In this document: positions 54,401 through 62,106 of the stretch, one piece after another
Layout of the letters: each line of letters opens with the position of its first letter
Position numbering within the stretch: position 1 is the first letter of the stretch
Origin: Streptomyces sp. NBC_00287
GTDB lineage: Bacteria; Actinomycetota; Actinomycetes; Streptomycetales; Streptomycetaceae
Reading direction: 5' to 3'
DNA length: 64,000 nt
NCBI RefSeq assembly: GCF_036173105.1
Contig: NZ_CP108053.1
Coordinates: forward strand, 620,001-684,000
The notes under the pieces: generated by a model
What the model saw: the letters and a program-made list of their open reading frames with translations, nothing else
What the model was told of the DNA's origin: nothing
Databases searched by the model: none
Program-made: the position numbers and the translations under genes

Positions 54401-56050
54401 CGCGAGGCCGCGGTCACCTGGGGCCAGATCGCCGACATCCACGAGCAGCGCGGCGAAGCCGACGAAGCACTGCGGATCCGCCGCGAGGTCGAACTGCCCG
54501 TGTACGAGCGGATCGGTGACACCCGCTCCACCGCGATCACCTGGGGCCAGATCGCCGACATCCACGAGCAGCGCGGCGAAGCCGACGAAGCACTGCGGAT
54601 CCGCCGCGAGGTCGAACTGCCCGTGTACGAGCGGATCGGTGACACCCGCGAGGCCGCGATCACCTGGGGGAAGATCGCCGACATCCACGAGCAGCGCGGC
54701 GAAGCCGACGAAGCACTGCGGATCCGCCGCGAGGTCGAACTGCCCGTGTACGAGCGGATCGGTGACACCCGCTCCACCGCGGTCACCTGGGGGAAGATCG
54801 CCGACATCCACGAGCAGCGCGGCGAAGTCGACGAAGCACTGCGGATCCGCCGCGAGGTCACCCTGCCCGTGTACGAGCGGATCGGTGACACCCGCTCCAC
54901 CGCGATCACCTGGGGGAAGATCGCCGACACCCTCCAGCAGCAGGGCGAAGTTGACGAGGCACTGCGGATCCGCCGCGAGGTCGAACTGCCCGTGTACGAG
55001 CGGATCGGTGACACCCGCTCCACCGCGATCACCTGGGGGAAGATCGCCGACATCCACGAGCAGCGCGGCGAAGCCGACGAAGCACTGCGGATCCGCCGCG
55101 AGGTCGAACTGCCCGTGTACGAGCGGATCGGTGACACCCGCTCCACCGCGATCACCTGGGGCCAGATCGCCGACACCCTCCAGCAGCGCGGCGAAGCCGA
55201 CGAAGCACTGCGGATCCACCGCGAGGTCACCCTGCCCGTGTACGAGCGGATCGGTGACACCCGCGAGGCCTCGGTCACCTGGGGGAAGATCGCCGACATC
55301 CTCCAGCAGCGGGGCGAAGTCGACGAGGCGCTGCGGATCCGCCGCGAGGTCGAACTGGCCGTGTACGAGCGGATCGGTGACACCCGCTCCACCGCGATCA
55401 CCTGGGGGAAGATCGCCGACACCCTCCAGCGGCGCGGCGAAGTCGACGAGGCACTGCGGATCCACCGCGAGGTCACCCTGCCCGTGTACGAGCGGATCGG
55501 TGACGTCCGCTCCACCGCGGTCACCTGGGGCCAGATCGCCGACATCCTCCAGCAGCGGGGCGAAGTCGACGAGGCGCTGCGGATCCGCCGCGAGGTCACC
55601 CTGCCCGTGTACGAGCGGATCGGTGACTCCCGCTCCACCGCGGTCACCTGGGGGAAGATCGCCAACATCCTCCAGCAGCGCGGCGAAGTCGACGAAGCCC
55701 TCGAACTGCAGCTCAAGCGCTTGGAAGTCAATAAGCAGCTAGGCGACATGGCGGGCATCGCGGCCGCCACCTGGGATCTGGCGCAAATCGATCTGAGTCG
55801 CCAAGATTTCGACGCAGCGATGCCGAGGCTGATCTCCTCGTTTCAGCTCCTTCTGAAGCTTCAACGGCCGGATGGCATCGTGGTCGTCGGGACTACCCTG
55901 GGCCAATTTCTGCTGGCCGCGGGTGAACGCGAGCAAGCCCGACAGGTGTTGCAGGCGAGCCGAGCAGCTGCCGCCAAGATCGGTTTTGCGGACACTGTTG
56001 ACCTACTTGATGAATTACTGAACGCCACCGGCGACGAAAACGAGGAATGA
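51497..56050 (+). CDS. CHAT protease-NTPase-TPR repeat protein (predicted conflict-system effector/sensor)
   Basis: A 1517-residue protein from GTG 51497. Residues about 60-370: CHAT (caspase-like) domain with catalytic pair His208 in HLSCHGLHN and Cys258 in VSACLTA. About 400-700: NTPase with Walker A GQGRLGKS (Lys437), Walker B LLLIIDDLE (Asp525-Asp526) and a winged-helix-like region, STAND-type. After a helical linker, residues 925-1416 are about 12 TPR units of 41 residues, nearly identical (GDTRSTAITWGKIADI, then RGEVDEALRIRREVELPVYERI-type halves). Three TTA codons (52187, 53585, 56015) suggest bldA control. ATGA overlap with the next gene. CHAT-STAND-TPR proteins are linked to biological conflict and programmed death; this role is inferred. 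Confidence 0.9.
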   Translation: MVTGLVVDSNGFELVVAGHRVGPRRMLQTSDVDLLNAVAAQYVDAVRTGSREQALLAVGRELYRWLDGDLGQLTGLLDAAPAPLMFEVRASARPSVAAWALLRAPFELLAVPEGRFLAEAPELFAVARRLGQPGPVQAPDGYRLGVAFMASAPRGQHELDFEAEEMAILTAVGETSLDLVVEDSGNPERLGLRLSELGGMPVVHLSCHGLHNWRPGPDGPATPVLLMEDDLGDERPTSADTVVGLLTPRPRLAFVSACLTATGADVAGHVPAGAGHRGGATGEPGVPVAHSMATGLVAVGIPAVIGWDGSVSDQAATHFAEHLYKQLSRRVDVAEAVASARRHLLACPDELLRADWHLARLWLGPTGGGPLVAGTRKRQMVPPHHVTKTFLDRKHELPVAAAEMFVGRRPEMQHTLRALRGGQKAGVLLHGQGRLGKSSLAARIADRHPNRAVAVLFGDYTPTAILDAIADAVAANPAARTLIDARRDEVRHQPERLKPLLIDLLAGPCAQELDDGGKPLLLIIDDLEQILTANPDGPHRLDHEYATVLADVLSAFNPAITDSRLLITSRYTFTLHGLEASLEPVQLQPLSPAAQRKLQRRQQDLAPAGYRTQRADLAQRALDVSCGNPGLQDLIGLRLVYSSQVDHARAEAAVASMEEYLHQGDLPADNADIRKFLENLALDALLDQAGPAHRDLLRACTLFTLPVPQPVIDVLAAAVGGSASRLSGLGLLDSFPDQYRSAIPALAVNALAAGRLKPLTPDEQAALATLAAEPLYDQWGGATPGPARGSDLDLQLTQLALAADNPTITADCAAAAVSALRQGPASTAAELGHQAVTLLDRHSHEVPVTLLRAVADAAVTSGDGDHADTLLHRAVQQTRTSDRQTEPADHAALLYDHANRLITRGEVDQAEDLLHQARQLFTDAGDTRSAAVTWGKIADILQQRGEVDEALRIRREVTLPVYERIGDTREAAVTWGQIADIHEQRGEADEALRIRREVELPVYERIGDTRSTAITWGQIADIHEQRGEADEALRIRREVELPVYERIGDTREAAITWGKIADIHEQRGEADEALRIRREVELPVYERIGDTRSTAVTWGKIADIHEQRGEVDEALRIRREVTLPVYERIGDTRSTAITWGKIADTLQQQGEVDEALRIRREVELPVYERIGDTRSTAITWGKIADIHEQRGEADEALRIRREVELPVYERIGDTRSTAITWGQIADTLQQRGEADEALRIHREVTLPVYERIGDTREASVTWGKIADILQQRGEVDEALRIRREVELAVYERIGDTRSTAITWGKIADTLQRRGEVDEALRIHREVTLPVYERIGDVRSTAVTWGQIADILQQRGEVDEALRIRREVTLPVYERIGDSRSTAVTWGKIANILQQRGEVDEALELQLKRLEVNKQLGDMAGIAAATWDLAQIDLSRQDFDAAMPRLISSFQLLLKLQRPDGIVVVGTTLGQFLLAAGEREQARQVLQASRAAAAKIGFADTVDLLDELLNATGDENEE
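54269..55741 (+). repeat. 123-bp tandem repeat array encoding TPR units (12 copies)
   Basis: GGTGACACCCGC marks each unit start (54269, 54392, 54515 and so on; exact 123-bp steps to 55622). Eleven copies keep the exact 123-bp period, the twelfth diverges after the first half. Units differ mainly at two short variable places (STA/EAA and HEQ/LQQ codons; K/Q after TWG). The high identity at DNA level points to recent duplication or gene conversion. It is in-frame and coding, not a CRISPR array. Confidence 0.95.
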
Positions 56051-56424
56051 TGATCATCGAGTTTGCTGGAGTGGACGTCGAAGCCGCCATGAAGAGCGTC
56101 GCCGCGTTGACCGCGAGCTGGGGCTACCCACCCGAACCAGCTCCGACGCCGGAACCCGCAACCGGTCCGGAATCCAAGGGAGTCGATCCCGTCGCGGTGG
56201 CATCCCTGATCGTGTCCATTCCATCGGCCATGCTCGCGGTCGCGGACATCGCCGACCGTATCCACAAACGACGCCGTGCGGCCGAGCTCATCGAACGCGC
56301 CCGACAGCTCAGGACGCAGCAGGGGGCGGCACGACTCGTGTGCGAAGACCGCTCCGTCGACCTTGCCACTCTCACCCCCGACCAGCTTCTGGACCTCATC
56401 GCCGACGAACCAACAGCAACTTGA
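56047..56424 (+). CDS. Small EACC1-like membrane-associated protein coupled to the CHAT gene
   Basis: A 125-residue protein in ATGA overlap with the CHAT gene. Layout: N-terminal beta-alpha segment (MMIIEFAGVDVEAAMKSVAAL), Pro/Glu linker, one hydrophobic helix (VDPVAVASLIVSIPSAMLAV), a basic stretch (RIHKRRRAAELIERARQLR), then a C-terminal unit (ARLVCEDRSVDLATLTPDQLLDLIADE). This matches my recollection of the effector-associated constant component EACC1 of NTP-dependent conflict systems, which accompanies CHAT and trypsin-like effectors. Assignment is by architecture, not by search. Confidence 0.65.
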   Translation: MMIIEFAGVDVEAAMKSVAALTASWGYPPEPAPTPEPATGPESKGVDPVAVASLIVSIPSAMLAVADIADRIHKRRRAAELIERARQLRTQQGAARLVCEDRSVDLATLTPDQLLDLIADEPTAT

Positions 56425-56734
56425 CGCCAGGAACACGGCCGGACGGCCCGGACCCGATTCCGACCCGACGAACCCGGAACCGTAGCTGTCCGTGAGAGAG
56501 GGACGTGTGTCAAGGAATCTCGCACGTCATTCCTTGACACATGTGCCCCTGCGTTGGCCGCACCACAAGCGCACCCGATCGAGCGGGGAACAGCGGGGAA
56601 TCACGGTGCAAAGCGGCCGAGCCCGCAAAGGCCTCGAGCCAGTCGTTTGAGCAGGTCAGCACCTACAGCAGGCCGTCGATGTCCGCAGCTTCCCAAGCTG
56701 AGAGTCCGGCGCTTGTCCGCGCGCCCCCGAGGAG
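56425..56734. other. 310-bp intergenic region after the CHAT/EACC1-like module
   Basis: No gene seen; plus-strand frames here are shadows. It holds the long hairpin at 56503-56544 and then degraded-looking sequence up to the stop of the minus-strand SMI1-like gene. Confidence 0.5.
56503..56544 (+). terminator. Long inverted repeat, terminator or element end
   Basis: TGTGTCAAGGAAT (56506-56518) pairs perfectly with ATTCCTTGACACA (56529-56541), 10-nt loop; the stem extends three more pairs with one G-U. It starts about 80 bp past the EACC1-like stop. It is AT-richer than typical Streptomyces terminators and has no T-tract, so an operator or an insertion boundary is also possible. Confidence 0.5.
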
Positions 56735-57337
56735 TCAGAGAAGGTCCCGCCAGAACGGGACTGTTGCTCGCGGGTTCCAGTTGCTGTCGACTTCGCCCCG
56801 CGCTTCGTCGAACTCCTGGTGCATGTAGTCGAGCAGGTCCAGACCGTAATAGATGATGTCGGTCTGCCACATCGAGAGCACTGGGTGACCGAAGCTTCCG
56901 CGGCCTGCGGGCAGGTACCGATGGGCATAGAAGGGCACCAGAACCGGCGCCTCCGCCAGCTGACGCCGCGCGACGTCCAGCGCCGCCGTCCGCTCAGTGG
57001 GACGCTGACCCCAGCCTTCGTACCAGAACCCGTTGTGCTCCACGTCGAGCAGAACACCCTCGACGGGCCAGTCGAGCTGTCGATGCAAGCTGTCCATGTC
57101 GCCTCCGCGCCACTCCGGCCAGGGCCTGGCCCAGGTCTGTCCGTCCTCAGGAGGGACATTGACCGGGAGGCCGGCCGCAAGGAATGCTCGGTGGTCGTCG
57201 GCGAACTCGAAGCCGTAGTCGCGCTCGATGCGCGTAAATTCGGCGTCCGTCAGGCCCGGCTCAAACGCATACAGGCCCGTTTCTGCCAGACGGCGTGCGG
57301 CGTCCCCACCCAGGCGTTGTCCCTCAATGCTGATCAC
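56735..57337 (-). CDS. SMI1/KNR4-like protein
   Basis: A 200-residue protein from GTG 57337. LTDAEFTRIERDYGFEFADDHRAFLAAGLPV is the SMI1/KNR4 opening signature; later ARPWPEWRGGDM, VPFYAHRYLP and SMWQTDIIYYG match the actinomycete version. There is no good ribosome site, so the start is uncertain. It is the third immunity-type fold in the window, here next to the CHAT module; a link is not shown. Confidence 0.75.
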   Translation of the reverse strand: MISIEGQRLGGDAARRLAETGLYAFEPGLTDAEFTRIERDYGFEFADDHRAFLAAGLPVNVPPEDGQTWARPWPEWRGGDMDSLHRQLDWPVEGVLLDVEHNGFWYEGWGQRPTERTAALDVARRQLAEAPVLVPFYAHRYLPAGRGSFGHPVLSMWQTDIIYYGLDLLDYMHQEFDEARGEVDSNWNPRATVPFWRDLL

Positions 57338-57490
57338 CGCCGCACGCTAGCGCCAATCGCAGCCCGGAGTCACCCGAGTTGTTGTGGACAACCGGCACCG
57401 CACTTCAGCGCATGCCTTTCTGTGAGTAAGAGCGACCCAGCACCGTTTCGTCGACACCTGCCGGTCATTCGCCACCCGCGCGGCATCTGG

Positions 57491-59044
57491 TCACACCGCC
57501 CGAGTCCGCCCCTCCCAATACGGATCCCGCAGCCGTCGCTTGTACAGCTTGCCGTTGGGGTCGCGGGGCATCTCGGTGATGAAGTCGACCGACTTGGGCC
57601 GCTTATAGCCGGCCAGGCGGTCGGCGCAGTGGTCGAGGAGGGTGGCGGCGAGGGCCGGGCCCGGCTCGTGTCCCGGGGCCAGCTCGACCACCGCCTTCAC
57701 CTCCTCGCCCCAGTCCTCGTGCGGTACGCCGAAGACCGCGGCGTCGGCGACAGCTGGGTGGGCCAGCAGGGCCGACTCGATCTCGGCCGGGTAGATGTTG
57801 ACCCCGCCCGAGATGATCATGTCGATCTTGCGGTCACGGAGAAAGAGATAGCCGTCCTCGTCGAGATAGCCGAGGTCGCCGACGGTGAAGAAGTCGCCGA
57901 TGCGGTTCTTCTTCGTCTTCTGTTCGTCCTTGTGGTAGGCGAAGCCGCCGGTGTTCATCTTCAGGTAGACGGTGCCGAGTTCACCGGGCGGCAGACGGTT
58001 GCCTTCGTCGTCGAAGACCGCCAACTCACTGATGGGCCACGCCTTGCCGACCGTCCCTGGCTTCTTCAGCCAGTCCTCCGCCGTGGCGAACGCGCCGCCG
58101 CCCTCGCTGGCCGCGTAGTACTCCTCCACACAGTGGCCCCACCAGTCGATCATCGCCCGCTTCACATGGTCCGGGCAGGGTGCGGCGCCGTGGATGGCGT
58201 GCCGCATCGCGGAGACGTCGTAGCGCGCCTTCACCGAGTCGGGCAGGGCCAGCAGGCGGTGGAACTGGGTCGGGACCATGTGGGTGTGCGTGCACCGGTG
58301 GGTGTCCATCAGGCGGAGCATTTCTTCCGGGGTCCACTTGTCCATCAGCACCAGGCGGTGGCCGATGTGCAGGGACGCGCCCGCGAATTGGAGTACGGCC
58401 GTGTGGTACAGCGGCGAGCAGACCAGGTGCACATTGCCGTCGTACGGCTTGATGCCGAAGATGCCGAGGAAGCCGCCCAGATAGGCCTCCTCGGGGGCCT
58501 TTCCTGGCAGCGGACGGCGGATGCCGCGCGGGCGGCCCGTGGTGCCCGAGGTGTAGTTCATGACCCAGCCGAGGGTGCGGTCGGTGGGCGGCGACTCCGG
58601 TTGTCCGTCGAGGAGTTCGGGGTACGGCCGGAAGCCCTCGACCGCGCCGACGGCGTAACGGTGGGTGGCCGGGAGGCCTGCCTCGTCGGCCGCCTGGCGG
58701 GCGGGGTCGGCGAACCGCTCGTGCGCGATGAGCACCTTGGCACCGGAGTCCGCGGCTATCCACGCGATCTCCGGGCCAACGAAATGATGGTTGACCGGCA
58801 CGAGGTAGAACCCGGCCTGGCTGGCGGCGAGATATGCCGTGAGGAACTCGATGCCATTGGGGAGTACGACCGCGAACGCGTCCCCGCGTTCGAGGCCCGC
58901 GGCGCGCAGGCCGTGGACGAGGCGGTTGGCGGCGGAGTGGAGACGTCCGGCGGTCCACTGCTCGCCGTCCGGGGCGATGAGGACCGTGCGGTCGGGGTCC
59001 TGGATTGCCTGGGCCCAGAAGCCCACGGGAGATGCGCTGGTCAC
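57491..59044 (-). CDS. FadD-type acyl-CoA synthetase
   Basis: A 517-residue ligase starting at GTG 59044 in GTGA overlap with the upstream nitronate monooxygenase-like gene. It has MNYTSGTTGRPRGIRRP (P-loop), EYYAASEGGGAFAT, FFTVGDLGYLDEDGYLFLRDRK and the C-terminal MPRDPNGKLYKRRLRD. The FadD4-like pattern suggests a fatty or steroid-derived acid; substrate unknown. Confidence 0.88.
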   Translation of the reverse strand: MTSASPVGFWAQAIQDPDRTVLIAPDGEQWTAGRLHSAANRLVHGLRAAGLERGDAFAVVLPNGIEFLTAYLAASQAGFYLVPVNHHFVGPEIAWIAADSGAKVLIAHERFADPARQAADEAGLPATHRYAVGAVEGFRPYPELLDGQPESPPTDRTLGWVMNYTSGTTGRPRGIRRPLPGKAPEEAYLGGFLGIFGIKPYDGNVHLVCSPLYHTAVLQFAGASLHIGHRLVLMDKWTPEEMLRLMDTHRCTHTHMVPTQFHRLLALPDSVKARYDVSAMRHAIHGAAPCPDHVKRAMIDWWGHCVEEYYAASEGGGAFATAEDWLKKPGTVGKAWPISELAVFDDEGNRLPPGELGTVYLKMNTGGFAYHKDEQKTKKNRIGDFFTVGDLGYLDEDGYLFLRDRKIDMIISGGVNIYPAEIESALLAHPAVADAAVFGVPHEDWGEEVKAVVELAPGHEPGPALAATLLDHCADRLAGYKRPKSVDFITEMPRDPNGKLYKRRLRDPYWEGRTRAV

Positions 59045-60150
59045 TGGCCGCTCCTTCCGGCGATGCGGTTGATGCGGTCCACCGCCTGCTCGAAACCCCG
59101 GGTGAGGTCGTCGAAGACGGCCTGGACACTGCGTTCGCTGTTCATCCGGCCGACGATCTGGCCGACAGGCGTGCCGAGGAGCGGCTCGACCTCGTGCCGC
59201 TGGATGCGGGAGACGGCCTCGGCGACGAGGAGCCCCTGCAGGGGCATGGGGAGGGTGCCGGGTCCGGAGGGGTCGTCCCAGGCGTCGGTCCATTCGGTGC
59301 GCAGCTGGCGGGCGGGCTTTCCTGTCAGGGCGCGGGAGCGGACGGTGTCTCCGGAGCCCGCGGCGAGGAGCTTGCGGGTCAGCGCCGGGGAGTGGAGGTC
59401 GGCCTCTGTGGTGGTCAGCCATATGGACCCCAGCCACACACCCTGGGCGCCGAGGGTGAGTGCCGCGGCCACCTGTTGCCCGCTGCCGATGCCGCCGGCG
59501 GCCAGGACGGGCAGCGGGGCGACGGCGTCGACGACCTCGGGGGTGAGCACCATGGAAGCGATGTCGCCGGTGTGGCCTCCGGCCTCGTAGCCCTGGGCGA
59601 CGACGATGTCGATGCCCGCCTCCTGGTGCTTACGGGCGTGGCGGGCGCTGCCCGCGAGAGCGGCGACGAGGATGTCCTGATCGTGGGCGCGGTCCACGAC
59701 GTCCGCCGGCGGTGAGCCGAGGGCGTTGGCGAGCAGTCTGATCGGGTAGTCGAAGGCGACGTCGAGCTGGTTGCGGGCGACCTGCTCCATCCAGCCGGTG
59801 ATCCGCCAGCCGGACGCCTCGCCCTCGGCGAGCTCGGGCACCCCGTACTTGGCGAGGGTGTCCTGCACGAACTGCCGGTGCGCTTCAGGGATCATCGCCT
59901 CTACGTCCGCCTCCGTCACGCCCTCCACCTTCTTGGCCGGCATGACGACGTCCAGCCCGTATGGCCTGCCGTCGACGTGCGCTTCGACCCAGTCGAGGTC
60001 GCGTTTGAGGTCGTCGGGGGCGGTGTAGCGGACCGCGCCGAGCACCCCGAAGCCGCCGGCCCGGCTGATGGCCGCGGCGACGGCGGGGAACGGCGTGAAG
60101 CCGAAGACGGCGTGCTCGACTCCCAGTTGCTTGCTCAGCTCCGTCTGCAT
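59041..60150 (-). CDS. Nitronate monooxygenase / 2-nitropropane-dioxygenase-like flavoprotein
   Basis: A 369-residue TIM-barrel FMN protein: GFTPFPAVAAAISRAGGFGVLGA, DIVVAQGYEAGGHTGD (active-site His and FMN loop), VLAAGGIGSGQQVAAALTLGAQGVWLGS (phosphate-binding GG). In actinobacteria such genes frequently accompany acyl-CoA metabolism, where the real reaction is unclear. It is the first gene of the operon with the FadD; the double operator lies 45-90 bp upstream. Confidence 0.88.
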   Translation of the reverse strand: MQTELSKQLGVEHAVFGFTPFPAVAAAISRAGGFGVLGAVRYTAPDDLKRDLDWVEAHVDGRPYGLDVVMPAKKVEGVTEADVEAMIPEAHRQFVQDTLAKYGVPELAEGEASGWRITGWMEQVARNQLDVAFDYPIRLLANALGSPPADVVDRAHDQDILVAALAGSARHARKHQEAGIDIVVAQGYEAGGHTGDIASMVLTPEVVDAVAPLPVLAAGGIGSGQQVAAALTLGAQGVWLGSIWLTTTEADLHSPALTRKLLAAGSGDTVRSRALTGKPARQLRTEWTDAWDDPSGPGTLPMPLQGLLVAEAVSRIQRHEVEPLLGTPVGQIVGRMNSERSVQAVFDDLTRGFEQAVDRINRIAGRSGQ

Positions 60151-60193
60151 GGGCGCAGGATGCCGGAGTCCTCCGGAGGACGGAAGGGTTTTC

Positions 60194-60239
60194 CTGATGA
60201 CCCGTCAGATTTATTCCTGACAGCCCTTCAGATTTGTTG
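60194..60239. promoter_or_regulatory. Two inverted-repeat operators with ATTTRTT tails (sites B1, B2)
   Basis: B1 CTGAT-GACCC-GTCAG (60194-60208) followed by ATTTATT; B2 CTGAC-AGCCC-TTCAG (60217-60231) followed by ATTTGTTG. Centres are 23 bp apart. Same pattern and orientation as site A at 29696. They lie between the divergent nitronate-monooxygenase operon and the serine hydrolase gene. Confidence 0.6.
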
Positions 60240-60342
60240 CGGCGAACGCCCGGTTGACACGACCCCCGTCTGACACGAAAGTTTCAGCGCGCAAGGTGAT
60301 CCCGGAAAGATACTTTCAGGCGGACTCGCGGGAGGATCCTCG

Positions 60343-62103
60343 ATGACCGACGACAGACACGGCCTGACCCGGCGTCAACTGGCCCGAAGAGCCCTGGCTC
60401 TGGGCGGCGCCCTGGCCATCGCCCCCTTCCCCGCGGGACCGGCGGCCGCCGCGTCCTCCGGCCGCAGCACCTTGCAGTACGGCTCGCCGGAGCGGGCCGG
60501 TCTCCTCTCCGCCCATCTCCGTCAACTCGTCACCGATGCCGGGGCGTTCCTCGGTCCCTCCCCCAAGCACCCCTGGTACGCGGGCGCCGTGCTGCTCGCC
60601 GGCCGGGGCGGCACCGTGGCGCTGCACGAGCCGATCGGCATGGCGGTGCGCTACTCGGCGTACGACGAAAAGACCGACACCGGCGTCGAGTTCCCGGCCG
60701 ACCAGCAGATCCCCATGACAGAGGACACCGTCCTCGACCTCGCCTCGGTGTCCAAGCTGTTCACCTCGATGCTCGCCGTGCAGCAGATCGAGCGGGGCGC
60801 GCTGGAGCTGGAGGCGAAGGTCGCCTCCTATCTGGCGGAGTTCGGGGCGGCGGGCAAGCAGGACATGACTGTCCGTCAACTTCTCACCCATACCTCGGGG
60901 TTCCGCGCCTGGATCCCGCTGTACAGCGCGCCCACCTACGAGGAGAAGCTCAAGCTCATCTGGAACGAGGCCCCGCTCAACCCGCCGGGCACCCGCTACC
61001 TCTACTCCGACCTGAACCTGATCTCCCTCCAGCTCGTGCTGGAGAAGATCAGCGGCCGCCCGCTGGACGCGCTGCTCCACGAGGACATCACCGGCCCGCT
61101 CGGCATGGACCGCACCCGCTACAACCCGCCCGCCTCCTGGAAGCCCCGGATCGCCGCCACGGAGGACGCCCGCAAGCCCTGGTCGGGTCTTGAGCGGGGG
61201 CTGGTGTGGGGCGAGGTGCACGACGAGAACGCCTTCAGCCTCGGCGGCGTCGCCGGACACGCGGGCGTCTTCTCCTGCGCCTGGGACCTGGCGGTGCTCG
61301 GCCGGACGCTGCTCAACGGCGGCGCGTACGGCAGGACGCGCATCCTCGAACCGGAGTCGGTGGAGCTGATGTTCACCGACTTCAACACCGCTTTCCCCGG
61401 CGACGAGCACGGTCTCGGCTTCGAGCTCTACCAGCACTGGTACATGGGCGCCATGGCCACTCCGCGCACCGCGGGCCATACCGGGTTCACCGGCACCTCG
61501 CTGGTCCTCGACCCGACGACCGACTCGTTCCTGGTGGTGCTGGGCAACTCGGTGCATCCGGTGCGCAGTTGGCGGTCCGGCTCGGCACCCCGGGTGGCCG
61601 CCGCGAACAATCTGGCGCGCGCTGTCCCGGTCCGCCCACGCCATGGCCGTACCGCCTGGTTCTCCGGCATGGCCGGCTCCACCACCGCAACTCTCGCGCT
61701 GCCCGCGCTGGACACCTCGGCGGGCGGGGCGCGGCTGCGCTGTTCGCTGTGGTGGGACACCGAGCCGCAGGCGGACGTCCTCGCCCTGGAGGCCAGCGCG
61801 GACGGCGGGGCGACCTGGGAGCCGGTGCCGTTCACCACGACGCGCCACAGCGAGCAGGACCATCCGTCGGGCACGGTCACCGGCTGGTCCGGCCGCGTCT
61901 GGCACCGGCTGACGGCGGACCTCCCGGCCGCTGGGCAGCTCGCGCTGCGCTGGCGGTACGCCACGGACCGGCTCTATGTGGGCCGGGGCGCCTATGTGGA
62001 CGGGCTGCGCGTCGAGGACCCTGACCGGGTCCTGTTCGACGAGGCGCGACCTGCCGACGCGGCACGGATCACCGCGGCGGGCTGGACCGCCTCGCGGGAT
62101 TGA
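60343..62103 (+). CDS. Tat-exported serine hydrolase (class C beta-lactamase fold)
   Basis: A 586-residue protein with GGGAGG before the ATG. Twin-arginine signal (TRRQLARRALALGG...AAA, to about residue 37). Beta-lactamase/transpeptidase-like domain with SxxK at Ser135-Lys138 (SVSK), Tyr221 in YSDLN and HTGFTG as third element. From about residue 430 a beta-sandwich C-terminal domain (ALDTSAGGARLRCSLWWDTE, ASADGGATWEPV) of the immune-inhibitor/MAM-like kind. It is probably an esterase or D-peptidase outside the cell. Confidence 0.88.
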   Translation: MTDDRHGLTRRQLARRALALGGALAIAPFPAGPAAAASSGRSTLQYGSPERAGLLSAHLRQLVTDAGAFLGPSPKHPWYAGAVLLAGRGGTVALHEPIGMAVRYSAYDEKTDTGVEFPADQQIPMTEDTVLDLASVSKLFTSMLAVQQIERGALELEAKVASYLAEFGAAGKQDMTVRQLLTHTSGFRAWIPLYSAPTYEEKLKLIWNEAPLNPPGTRYLYSDLNLISLQLVLEKISGRPLDALLHEDITGPLGMDRTRYNPPASWKPRIAATEDARKPWSGLERGLVWGEVHDENAFSLGGVAGHAGVFSCAWDLAVLGRTLLNGGAYGRTRILEPESVELMFTDFNTAFPGDEHGLGFELYQHWYMGAMATPRTAGHTGFTGTSLVLDPTTDSFLVVLGNSVHPVRSWRSGSAPRVAAANNLARAVPVRPRHGRTAWFSGMAGSTTATLALPALDTSAGGARLRCSLWWDTEPQADVLALEASADGGATWEPVPFTTTRHSEQDHPSGTVTGWSGRVWHRLTADLPAAGQLALRWRYATDRLYVGRGAYVDGLRVEDPDRVLFDEARPADAARITAAGWTASRD

Positions 62104-62106
62104 CCG

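Noticed and set aside
54269..55741. Possible CRISPR array
   Set aside because: Units are 123 bp, contiguous, without unique spacers, and translate in frame to TPRs.
54178..55770. Long open frames in two other readings through the 123-bp repeats
   Set aside because: They arise because the unit length is a multiple of three and the unit lacks stops in those frames; products are Ser/Arg- or Asp/Gly-rich repeats without known fold.
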